In this document: piece after piece, positions 54,552 to 62,604 of the stretch | Layout of the letters: each line of letters opens with the position of its first letter | Numbering within the stretch: the first letter of the stretch is position 1 | Source: Aestuariimicrobium kwangyangense DSM 21549 | GTDB taxonomy: Bacteria > Actinomycetota > Actinomycetes > Propionibacteriales > Propionibacteriaceae | DNA length: 64,000 nt | Direction: 5' to 3' | Assembly: GCF_000421525.1 (NCBI RefSeq) | Contig: NZ_ATXE01000004.1 | Coordinates: 1 to 64,000, forward strand | The notes under the pieces: model-generated | Databases searched by the model: none | What the model saw: the letters and a program-made list of their open reading frames with translations, nothing else | Told to the model about the DNA's origin: nothing | Made by a program: the position numbers and the translations under genes

Positions 54552-55208
54552 TCAGCGGGCGCGGATGCCCGCGAACACCGAGTAGCCCTCGGGCAGGCTC
54601 CCCCGCCCCGACAGTGCCCGCGCCAAGCTGGCCCCGTGGCCGTCGAGCAGCACCAGTTCCGAGAGCACCTGGATGGTCTGGCGCATCGGGTCGACCGGAA
54701 CCATCAGGTCGCAACCCAGCGCGCGGGCCAGGTCGAGGCAGTGCAGCACGAGTTCGAGGGTGCGCGTGGGCAGGTAGGCCGACAGGTGCATCGAGCCCCC
54801 GCGGGTGACGATCACCGGGTCGACGCGATGGTCGCCGTCACCTTCGTCGGTCAACGCCTCGAGCCGGTCGAGAACACGCTCCAGCAGGTCGCGCACGAAG
54901 ACCGCAGGCTGGTCCCCCAGCGCCTGGCCGGCCTCGCGTCCGCGTTCGGCGATGGAGGCGTTGTCGATCGTCTGGATCGCCTGGTGGTAGTACCCGCTGG
55001 GCGTGTGGTGGTCGGGGTGATCGGCCCGCTCGTCCAGGTAGGCATCGACGGTCGTGAGGGCCCGGGTGGTGTGGCCCACCAGGTCGCGCACCGTCCACTC
55101 GTCGGTGGCTGGCCGAGCCAGCTGATCCTCGTCGAGGTCCTCGATCAGGTCGGCGAACATGCGCCCCGCCTCTTCGAAGATCGCCAGGTTGGCGTCCAGC
55201 TGCGTCAT
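54552..55208 (-). CDS. DinB-like / maleylpyruvate isomerase N-terminal domain protein (mycothiol-linked family)
   Basis: The 218-residue protein follows a strong AAGGAGG site. It begins as a four-helix DinB fold (FADLIEDLDEDQLARPATDEWTVRDLVGHTTRALTTVDAYL) with a His in GHTTRA and a later His in LELVLHCLDLARALG that fit the metal-binding triad of the family. This actinobacterial group (TIGR03083-type) is thought to use mycothiol; the substrate is unknown. A longer ATG frame to 55244 has no ribosome site. It is divergent from menF. Confidence 0.78.
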   Translation of the reverse strand: MTQLDANLAIFEEAGRMFADLIEDLDEDQLARPATDEWTVRDLVGHTTRALTTVDAYLDERADHPDHHTPSGYYHQAIQTIDNASIAERGREAGQALGDQPAVFVRDLLERVLDRLEALTDEGDGDHRVDPVIVTRGGSMHLSAYLPTRTLELVLHCLDLARALGCDLMVPVDPMRQTIQVLSELVLLDGHGASLARALSGRGSLPEGYSVFAGIRAR

Positions 55209-55420
55209 CACGGCCTCCTTGTCGCGTTGGTCCCAGCGTGTCATGGCAGCCCGCCGCAGGCGAAGCCGGGACGGCCATTCCGCTGCCCTCCGGGCGGCTG
55301 CCGGATGGCTCGTCCACCGTCGTCCAAGGGGGGGTTCATCACGGCGCCCTGTGTCAATCCAGCCGGGTCAATCCAGCCGGTCGTCCCTACCTCCCGAGGC
55401 CTGTTGGCTAGGCTGCGAGG

Positions 55421-56665
55421 GTGATCCTCAATCCCGGTTCCGCGCGGCTGCGGGCCCGTACCGTGGCCATCCCCGACCCGGGACCGCTCGAGACCTACCT
55501 GCCCCGGGACGGCGCGTCCGCCTTCCTGCGCAAGGGCGACGGGATCGTGGGCATCGGCGAGGTGGCGAGGTTCGCCACCGATTCCCTCGACGCAGCCGAC
55601 ATCTGGTGGACGGAGTTCTCAGCCACCATCGAGCACGAGACCGAGCTGTACGGCCAGTACGGCACCGGACCGGTCGCGCTCGGGTCATTCGCCTTCGATC
55701 CCGACCACTCGAACGAGCCCTCCGTGCTGGTCGTTCCCGAGGTGGTCATCGGCCGCCGGGACGGCCAGAGTTGGTACACACGGCTGGGCTACGGGCGCCT
55801 GGTGGACGATCCACCCGAGCGGCAGCCGGCCCCCGAGGCCCCAGGCGAGCTGTCGTGGTCGGACGGGGCGATGTCGGGCGTCGACTGGGAACTGATGGTC
55901 GGCGAGGCCGTCAAGATGCTCAACCGGGGCGAACTCGAGAAGATCGTGCTCGCCCGAGACCTGATCGCCCGGGCGAGTGGCCCCATCGACCCTCGCTGGG
56001 TCGTCGAGCGACTCACCATCAGCTACGCCAACACCTGGACCTTCCTGCTGGACGGCCTGCTGGGAGCCACCCCCGAGATGCTGGTGCGCCGCCGGGGTGG
56101 GCTGGCGACCTCACGGGTGCTCGCCGGCACCATCCGACGGGGCACCGACGACGAGGCCTCACGGTTGGCGGAGGCACTGCGCTCGTCCAGCAAGAACCTG
56201 CGCGAGCACGAGTACGCGGTGCGCTCGGTGGCAGAGCGACTCGCCCCGTTCTGCTCGGGAATGAACGTGCCCGAGGCCCCCTCGATCCTCGAGTTGCCGA
56301 ACGTGCTGCACCTGGCGACCGACATCACGGGCGCGGTGGTCGACAACGTGACGGCCCTGGCGCTGGCGGCGGCGGTGCACCCCTCGGCTGCGGTCTGCGG
56401 GTCGCCCACCCACGTGGCCCTCGACCTGATCAACGAACTCGAGACCCTCGATCGTGGACGCTACGCCGGCCCGGTCGGCTGGATCGACACCGCCGGCGAC
56501 GGTGAGTGGGCGTTGGCGCTGCGTTCGGGGCAGATCCACCAGGCCACGCCCAACGAGATCCAGATCTATGCCGGGGCGGGCATCATGAGCGACTCCAACC
56601 CGGCCGAGGAACTCGCCGAGACGATCGCCAAGTTCCGCCCGATGCGCGACGCCCTCTCCGGCTGA
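55421..56665 (+). CDS. menF: Isochorismate synthase
   Basis: The 414-residue product starts at GTG 55421. Its C-terminal chorismate-binding domain holds LARDLIARASGPIDP, LAGTIRRGTDDEA, LREHEYAVRSVAERL, HLATDITG and HPSAAVCGSPTHVALDLINELE. GPVGWIDTAGDGEWALALRSGQI and IYAGAGIMSDSNPAEE complete it. The pattern fits MenF/EntC enzymes, which convert chorismate to isochorismate. A menaquinone role rather than siderophore or salicylate is favoured by menD, menG and the polyprenyl synthase close by. Confidence 0.9.
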   Translation: MILNPGSARLRARTVAIPDPGPLETYLPRDGASAFLRKGDGIVGIGEVARFATDSLDAADIWWTEFSATIEHETELYGQYGTGPVALGSFAFDPDHSNEPSVLVVPEVVIGRRDGQSWYTRLGYGRLVDDPPERQPAPEAPGELSWSDGAMSGVDWELMVGEAVKMLNRGELEKIVLARDLIARASGPIDPRWVVERLTISYANTWTFLLDGLLGATPEMLVRRRGGLATSRVLAGTIRRGTDDEASRLAEALRSSSKNLREHEYAVRSVAERLAPFCSGMNVPEAPSILELPNVLHLATDITGAVVDNVTALALAAAVHPSAAVCGSPTHVALDLINELETLDRGRYAGPVGWIDTAGDGEWALALRSGQIHQATPNEIQIYAGAGIMSDSNPAEELAETIAKFRPMRDALSG

Positions 56666-56681
56666 CCGGAAGCAGTCAGCC

Positions 56682-58496
56682 TCACTCCCCGCGCTTGATC
56701 CTGATCTTCTGACCGGCGGGTGTCGTGGCCTTGCCAGCCGGCTTGGACGATGCGCCCTTGCCGGGCGCCGGGTTGCCTGCGGCCTGACCCAGCCGGGACT
56801 CGTTCAACTGCTTCTTCTGCTGTTCCTGCAGTTCACGCATCTCTTCGGGGTCGATACCGCCCACGCGCAGGAAGCTGAAGATGATGATGCCCAGCACCAC
56901 CGAGATCCACGGCGTCCAGCCGAACACGGCCGGCACGCTCATCAGCGCCACCATGTCGAATCCGCGCACCAGGTTGAACATCAGTCCGGGCGGCATGGCC
57001 CCCATGCTGGTGGCCACCATCGGTGCCTGGTAGTTCGCCGACTTGGCCGACTGCCAGCGCATCGCGGCGAGCATGCCGGCGAAACCGGTGACGAGGGCCC
57101 ACATGGCGGCGTCGACGGGGGTCTTGCCGACCATGGACGTGCCGCCAACACCCACGAATGCAGGGGTCACCGCGATCCCCCACACCAGGGCCAGCACGCC
57201 CGGCACCACACAGGTGGCGGTGCGGATCTGGGCCGTGGTGAACGGGAACGCGCGGGCCAGACCCTTGGTGCGCGACAGGATGCGAAGTGAGGTGAAGAAG
57301 GGGATGAGCGCAGCCATCAACACGATGGCGGCGATCGGGACGACCAGTCGTCCCAGCCCCAGCGCCTGCACGGAATAGGGGACGACCACCGAGGCCGCGA
57401 GCAGCACCCAGGGCTTCGGGAAGCGGATGATCCGCTGCACGTCGCGCAGCACCAGGGCGGTGAGCCCGGTGCCTCGTCCGCGGGTGGGTCGGACGTGCCC
57501 CCGGTCGACGGCTTCACGCTCGACCAGGATGTCGCGCATCAGCCCGAAGTCCATGGCGAACATGGCCCCCTGCATACCGCTGATCAGCGAACCACCGGAC
57601 GTGAGTCGGGAGCGGCGGATGCGGTCGAGACGAGTGCGGGCGATGATGCCCGCGCCGACCGCCAGCAGCAGCCCTGCGGCGGCGACGATCGCGGCGAGTT
57701 CGACGGCGAGGTTGTCGGTGAGGCCCAGGTCGATCCACCCCGAGGCGGTCGCCACCACCAGCAGCAACGCGGTCAGGCCGACCAGCGACACGATGGCCTG
57801 GATTGTCTTCACGATCCAGGTGCGTTCGGCGCCCTGCTCGGCCGCGGCCATGGCGGTCAGACCTGCTGCGCCCAACCCGGTGGCCACCGTCCAGGCGATC
57901 ACGGCGTCACCGGACGAACCGGTCAGCGTGCTGGTGAGGGCACCCACGGCGGCTCCGCCGACCAGGGCCAGCAGGATGGCGGCGAGCAGGCGTGCGGCCA
58001 GCAGTTTCGAGCGGCGCAGCGGCGCCTCCATCAGCCAGAATCCCTCGGCGGCAGAGGCCAGGACCGGGCCGAACATGCGGGCCGCACCCAGGGCCAGACC
58101 CAGCACCCCGGCCAGGGCAGCCCACGGGAGCAGGCCGCGGGCGGCACCGCACGAGTCGGCGGAGCAGTCGGCGGCCAAGGACTGGGCCCGGATCAGCGAG
58201 CTGATCATCATCGCCGCGATGACGGCGACGGAGAAGAGGGCGACGTAGGCGTCCGAGAGCATCTGGCCGACGCTGCGGGTGGCTCGTCCGCGGCGCCAGT
58301 CCTTGATCAGCAGTTGGAGTTGTCGCTCGTCGACCTGGTGCTGGTGCAGGGAGTTCACGTCCTGCTGCACCACCAGGCGAGCGGGTTCGGGCAGGGCTTC
58401 CGGCTGCTCCGCGAGCACCACCACGGGTTCGCTGGCCTGACCCGCCTTGGGGGCGGTGGCCTTGGGCCCGGACTTCTTGCGACTGAGGCGGCTCAT
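56682..58496 (-). CDS. Large membrane protein, permease partner of an ABC ATPase
   Basis: The 604-residue protein has a Lys/Pro-rich cytoplasmic start, about twelve to fourteen membrane segments between residues ~85 and 550, and a charged Gln/Lys-rich tail (LQEQQKKQLNESRLG). I cannot name a well-characterised family; DUF6297 is a possible match that I could not test. Its ATG overlaps the stop of the ATPase gene, so the two form one transporter-like unit. The substrate is unknown. Confidence 0.75.
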   Translation of the reverse strand: MSRLSRKKSGPKATAPKAGQASEPVVVLAEQPEALPEPARLVVQQDVNSLHQHQVDERQLQLLIKDWRRGRATRSVGQMLSDAYVALFSVAVIAAMMISSLIRAQSLAADCSADSCGAARGLLPWAALAGVLGLALGAARMFGPVLASAAEGFWLMEAPLRRSKLLAARLLAAILLALVGGAAVGALTSTLTGSSGDAVIAWTVATGLGAAGLTAMAAAEQGAERTWIVKTIQAIVSLVGLTALLLVVATASGWIDLGLTDNLAVELAAIVAAAGLLLAVGAGIIARTRLDRIRRSRLTSGGSLISGMQGAMFAMDFGLMRDILVEREAVDRGHVRPTRGRGTGLTALVLRDVQRIIRFPKPWVLLAASVVVPYSVQALGLGRLVVPIAAIVLMAALIPFFTSLRILSRTKGLARAFPFTTAQIRTATCVVPGVLALVWGIAVTPAFVGVGGTSMVGKTPVDAAMWALVTGFAGMLAAMRWQSAKSANYQAPMVATSMGAMPPGLMFNLVRGFDMVALMSVPAVFGWTPWISVVLGIIIFSFLRVGGIDPEEMRELQEQQKKQLNESRLGQAAGNPAPGKGASSKPAGKATTPAGQKIRIKRGE

Positions 58497-59146
58497 CCGC
58501 GGGCACCTCCGAGCTGGACGATGCGGCAGCCGAGGGCCTCGACCAGCGACGGTTCGTGTGAGGCCAGCACGATGGCCAGTCCGCGCTCCTTCTCGGCGCG
58601 CAGTCGCTCACCCAGCCAACGGATGCCCTCGACGTCGAGTCGCTGCTCGGGCTCGTCGAGCACCAGCAGCTTGCGGGGGCGAACCATGGCGGTGGCCAGT
58701 GCGAGGCGGCGGCGCTGCCCGGACGACAGGGTGCCCGGGAGCTGGCCCGACTGCGGCACCAACTGCACCTCCTCGAGCACCTCGTCGACCAACGCATCGG
58801 CGTCGTCGAGCCCGTGGGCTCGCGCCAACAGGTCGAGGTGTTCGACCACTGACAGGTCGGGGAAGAAGTCGAGGTCGTCGATGACGGTGGCGACGTTGCG
58901 GCGGATGTCGACGTTGGACTCACTCACCTTCTCGCCGAGCACCTCGACGGTGCCCTCGGTGGGGCGGTCGGCGCCCACCAGACAGCGCAGCACGGTCGAC
59001 TTGCCCGCGCCGTTTCGTCCGGTGAGGGCCACCGCCTCACCCTCACGTACTTCGAGGGAGAAGTTCTCGACGATGACGCTGGGTCCGTAGGACTTGGAGA
59101 GGTTCGTCACCTTGAGGACGACGGTGCGGGCTGCCATGGCATCCAT
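58493..59146 (-). CDS. ABC transporter ATP-binding protein
   Basis: The 217-residue single-domain ATPase has Walker A GRNGAGKST, signature LSSGQRRRLALA, Walker B LLVLDEPEQRLD and switch His in LASHEPSLVEA. The catalytic Glu of the Walker B is present (DEPEQ), and Gln replaces the more usual Ser/Thr after it. Starts at 59146 and 59137 are equally plausible; neither has a clear ribosome site. It is coupled to the membrane protein gene and divergent from menG. Export is more likely than import because no binding protein is encoded. Confidence 0.9.
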   Translation of the reverse strand: MDAMAARTVVLKVTNLSKSYGPSVIVENFSLEVREGEAVALTGRNGAGKSTVLRCLVGADRPTEGTVEVLGEKVSESNVDIRRNVATVIDDLDFFPDLSVVEHLDLLARAHGLDDADALVDEVLEEVQLVPQSGQLPGTLSSGQRRRLALATAMVRPRKLLVLDEPEQRLDVEGIRWLGERLRAEKERGLAIVLASHEPSLVEALGCRIVQLGGARG

Positions 59147-59278
59147 CGTAGAAGGGTTTTGTCGGGCCCCCGACCCAGGCCCGGCCAGCCTGTGGACGAC
59201 GGACCGCCTCCGGCTCGCCACGACGCACGGCGCGATCTGACGCCACCGGGTCGAATCCTGTCGTAGGGGTGTGCCACA

Positions 59279-59983
59279 GTGGTGGCCGTGGTGGAGATTC
59301 GAGCTGACCTGTCCAAACGGCGCGCCGACGTGAGCGCGATGTTCGACGGGGTGGCGCAGCGATATGACCTGCTCAACCGCATGTTGACCATGGGGGTCGA
59401 CACCAACTGGCGCCACGAGGTCGTCGAGGCCCTCGAACCTCGTGCGGGTGAGCGTGTCCTCGACCTGGCGGCGGGCACCGGGGCGTCGTCCGCGCCGATC
59501 GCCGACCGCGGGGCTGGCGTCTACTGCACCGACCTCTCGCTCGGCATGCTCGCGGAGGGCCACCGCCGTCACCCCGAGCTCACGTTCGTCGCCGGGGATG
59601 CACTGCAACTGCCCTGGGCTGACGACTCCTTCGACGCCGTCACCATCAGCTTCGGCCTGCGCAATGTCGAGGACACGGTCGGTGCCCTGCGGGAGATGAA
59701 GCGGGTGACCCGGCCGGGTGGGCGTCTGCTGATCTGCGAGTTCTCGACCCCGGTCAACCGCGGTTTCCGCCGGCTGTACGAGACCTATCTGTCGACGGTC
59801 TTCCCGATCGGGCGAAGGTTCGCCAGCAACCCGGCCGCCTACGACTACCTGGCCGAGTCCATCCGCGCCTGGCCGGACCAGCAGGGGCTGGCCGACCTGA
59901 TCGACGAGGCGGGGTGGCGGGCACCGGGATGGATGAACCTCTCAGGGGGCATCGTCGCCCTGCATCGCGCCTGGGCCGACTGA
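59279..59983 (+). CDS. menG: Demethylmenaquinone methyltransferase (UbiE/MenG)
   Basis: The 234-residue product has the family start [25 protein letters not shown] and the SAM-binding motif [42 protein letters not shown] and LLICEFSTP follow. It methylates demethylmenaquinone in the last step of menaquinone synthesis. Four GTG codons near 59279-59291 could start translation; AGGGGTG lies eight bases before the first. It is followed 13 bp later by the nuclease gene. Confidence 0.93.
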   Translation: MVAVVEIRADLSKRRADVSAMFDGVAQRYDLLNRMLTMGVDTNWRHEVVEALEPRAGERVLDLAAGTGASSAPIADRGAGVYCTDLSLGMLAEGHRRHPELTFVAGDALQLPWADDSFDAVTISFGLRNVEDTVGALREMKRVTRPGGRLLICEFSTPVNRGFRRLYETYLSTVFPIGRRFASNPAAYDYLAESIRAWPDQQGLADLIDEAGWRAPGWMNLSGGIVALHRAWAD

Positions 59984-59996
59984 ACGTGGGCCGCCG

Positions 59997-61667
59997 ATGA
60001 TCCTGCTGGGGCCGTACGCGGCGCAGAGTTGCCCGGTCAAGACGCAGCACGAGTACGACCCGCTGTCCCCTGACGCGCCAGTCGACGACGCCTCCGCGCA
60101 GGAGCGTTTCGCGGGGGCCAACCTGTTCAAGGACGAGATCCACCCGATTCTGGCAGGGGTGCCGGGAGCGGTCGACCTGCGCGACCACCCCGATGCCCTG
60201 CAGCTGACCCGTGAGGCGGTGGCGGCAGGCGCTCCCGTCATCCTGGGACCCCGGCTCCCCTGGTCGTTGGAGGGGCACCGCAAGGGAAGCCCCGAGGCCT
60301 TGGTGCGTGACGCCGACCGCGAGGACGGTCGTCCCGGGTACCTTCCGCTGCGGATCAAGAAACACCTGGTGCTCGAACGCCAGAAGATGGCGGAGCCGTG
60401 GGTGTGGGTCTCTCGGCTGGGCGACCCTGCCCGCACCTCTGCCGTGGTGCCCGAACTCAGCTTCCGTAGTGGTCGTGAGTCCGATGCCCTGCAGTTGGCC
60501 CACTTCTGGCGCCTGCTCGAGGAGATCGAATGGGTCTCCCCCGGGCCGCCGGTCGGGGCCCTGATCGGCACGGATCGACTCGACCTGTTCGACGACGACC
60601 GGGGCGTGGTCTGGCTGAGCCTGATCCACAAGGCCTTCCGCACGTTCTCGCGCACCGCCCAGACGGGCTGGAAGCGTCGCTCGGCCATCGAACGCTACGA
60701 CCACGAGTTCGGCTTCCGCCTGAAGGTCGCCCAGATGGCCAGCGAGCACACCTCGCCGGCGAGCCGGCTGATGGTGCAACCGATCGTGACCCGCGAGTGC
60801 AACTCGTGTCAGTGGTGGTCGGTGTGTGCGCCCGCCCTCGACGACGACGACCTCAGCGCGCAGATCCTCAAGTCGCCCCTTGACGTGCGCGAGATCGGTG
60901 CCCTGCGCAAGCTCGGCGTGGCCACGGTGCAGGACTTGGTCAGCATCGATCTGGACGACCTGATGCCCCGCTACCTGCCCGAGGTGCAGCATCGTCCGGG
61001 CGGGGCGGGACGACTGGAACTGGCCAAGCGCCGGGCACGGTTGATCGCCGACGGGGTCACCCTCGATCGGATCAACGACATCCCCGTGCGGTTGCCCGAG
61101 CACGAGTTGGAGGTCGACTTCGACATCGAGACCAGCCGCGACGACCGGATCTACCTGTGGGGATTCCTGGTGCACGACCGGGCCAGCGGTGAGGTGTACT
61201 ACCAGGCCTTCGCCGAGTTCGCAATGCTCGAGGACCAGACCGAAGGCGACCTCGCCAAGCAGGCGGCGGCGTGGCTGGTCGACCTCTGCGCCGGCCGGGA
61301 CGCCATGGTCTACCACTACTCCGACTACGAACTGGTGCACCTCGCCAAGGTTGGGGGCATGACCAAGGACGCCGGTGTCTTGTCGCTGGCCGCCAACCAC
61401 GCCCTGTTCACCGACCTGTTCACCACCGTGCGTGACCACTGGTTCGGTGCGCAGGGGCTGGGACTGAAGGTGGTCGCCGCCGAGGGACCCGGGTTCTCGT
61501 GGCGCGATGTCGATCCCTCTGGCCTCGCCTCGCAGACATGGTTCGACGAGGCCGTCAACGGTGCGACGGAGGCCGTCCGGAGTGCCGCGGCCACCCGACT
61601 GCTCGAGTACAACGAGGACGACGTGCGCGCCACCTTCGCCGTCCGGGAGTGGTTGCGGCGGAACTGA
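59997..61667 (+). CDS. TM0106-type RecB-like nuclease with C-terminal RNase H-like domain
   Basis: The 556-residue protein combines an N-terminal RecB-like PD-(D/E)XK region (Cys in AQSCPVKTQ, GALIGTDRLDLF and a Cys triad RECNSCQWWSVC). These four Cys could hold a [4Fe-4S] cluster. The C-terminal DEDD exonuclease-like domain shows VDFDIETSRDD, YHYSDYE and LLEYNEDDVRAT. I know this architecture as the TM0106/RNase_H_2 family of putative nucleases; its biological role is not settled. It may be co-transcribed with menG. Confidence 0.83.
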   Translation: MILLGPYAAQSCPVKTQHEYDPLSPDAPVDDASAQERFAGANLFKDEIHPILAGVPGAVDLRDHPDALQLTREAVAAGAPVILGPRLPWSLEGHRKGSPEALVRDADREDGRPGYLPLRIKKHLVLERQKMAEPWVWVSRLGDPARTSAVVPELSFRSGRESDALQLAHFWRLLEEIEWVSPGPPVGALIGTDRLDLFDDDRGVVWLSLIHKAFRTFSRTAQTGWKRRSAIERYDHEFGFRLKVAQMASEHTSPASRLMVQPIVTRECNSCQWWSVCAPALDDDDLSAQILKSPLDVREIGALRKLGVATVQDLVSIDLDDLMPRYLPEVQHRPGGAGRLELAKRRARLIADGVTLDRINDIPVRLPEHELEVDFDIETSRDDRIYLWGFLVHDRASGEVYYQAFAEFAMLEDQTEGDLAKQAAAWLVDLCAGRDAMVYHYSDYELVHLAKVGGMTKDAGVLSLAANHALFTDLFTTVRDHWFGAQGLGLKVVAAEGPGFSWRDVDPSGLASQTWFDEAVNGATEAVRSAAATRLLEYNEDDVRATFAVREWLRRN

Positions 61668-61737
61668 CGCTCCCTCGGGTCGCAGCCTGGAACAGATGGT
61701 CCGCGCGCGGCCCGACGAGGTGCTGGGGCAGAGCCCG

Positions 61738-62484
61738 TCAGAACTGGCTGAGAAAGAAGGAGAGGATGAAACCGAGCGCCGTGAGCAGACCGCTTGTCGC
61801 TCCCCCGCGCTCGAAGGCCTCCGGCATCATGGTGTCCGCGAGCATGGTGATGACCGCCCCGGCCGCGAACGCCTCGACGGCGCCGACGACGACGTCAGGA
61901 GCCTGGGCGAGGAGCACGAAGCCCAGGAGTGCCGAGATGGCTGAAGCCACGGTGACCGCGAGCCAGAGGAGCAAGATGTAGCGCACCGAGCGCCCGTTCT
62001 TGCGCATGCCGGCCGACGACGACCAGCCCTCGGGAATGTTCGACAGGAATACGGCGGCGACCACGGGAACGCCAACGGAACCACCGCCGAGCAGGCTGAT
62101 GCCTATCGCTGCGGATTCAGGGATGCCGTCGAGAAGCGCTCCCAGCGCCAGCATCATTCCCTTGTTGTCGCTCGCGCCCTTCTGGCGGACGCCTCGCTGC
62201 CCTCCGGAGCGTTTGCGATCGTGGGCGCCGTGCCGCTCCAGGATGACGCTTCCCAGGAAGAAGGCCCCCGCCCCGAGCGCCAGTCCGATCGTCACGGCGA
62301 GGTAGCCGCCTTTGTCGAACGCCTCAGCAGTCAGGGAGAAGGCCAGGGCACTGATCAGCACGCCGGAGCCGAAGGCCATCACGCCTCCGATGAGGCGTGG
62401 CGATCCCTTCACGTACACCCCCAGCACTGCACCGAGCAGCACGGCTCCGCCGGCGACCGCTCCCCAGAACAACGCCCACCACAT
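61738..62484 (-). CDS. ZIP-family divalent metal transporter
   Basis: The 248-residue protein has about eight membrane segments. The ZIP core helices contain LGALLDGIPESAAIG (helix IV region, Asp-Gly where other members have His-Asn) and FLSNIPEGWSSSAGM (helix V). A charged loop HDRKRSGGQRG lies between segments three and four. GGGAGG precedes the ATG. ZIP proteins move Zn, Fe or Mn into the cytoplasm; the metal cannot be told here, and the changed helix IV residues make the transport role worth testing. Confidence 0.87.
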   Translation of the reverse strand: MWWALFWGAVAGGAVLLGAVLGVYVKGSPRLIGGVMAFGSGVLISALAFSLTAEAFDKGGYLAVTIGLALGAGAFFLGSVILERHGAHDRKRSGGQRGVRQKGASDNKGMMLALGALLDGIPESAAIGISLLGGGSVGVPVVAAVFLSNIPEGWSSSAGMRKNGRSVRYILLLWLAVTVASAISALLGFVLLAQAPDVVVGAVEAFAAGAVITMLADTMMPEAFERGGATSGLLTALGFILSFFLSQF

Positions 62485-62604
62485 GATGCCTCCCGGAAAT
62501 TCCCGCTCGTCCTGTGCGCGACCGCTCGGTGGCCGGCTCCTCGCTCCACGCAGGCTTGCCCTCGCCCTCCTTGACCTCGTCGTTGAGATCCAGCACGAGG
62601 CTAC

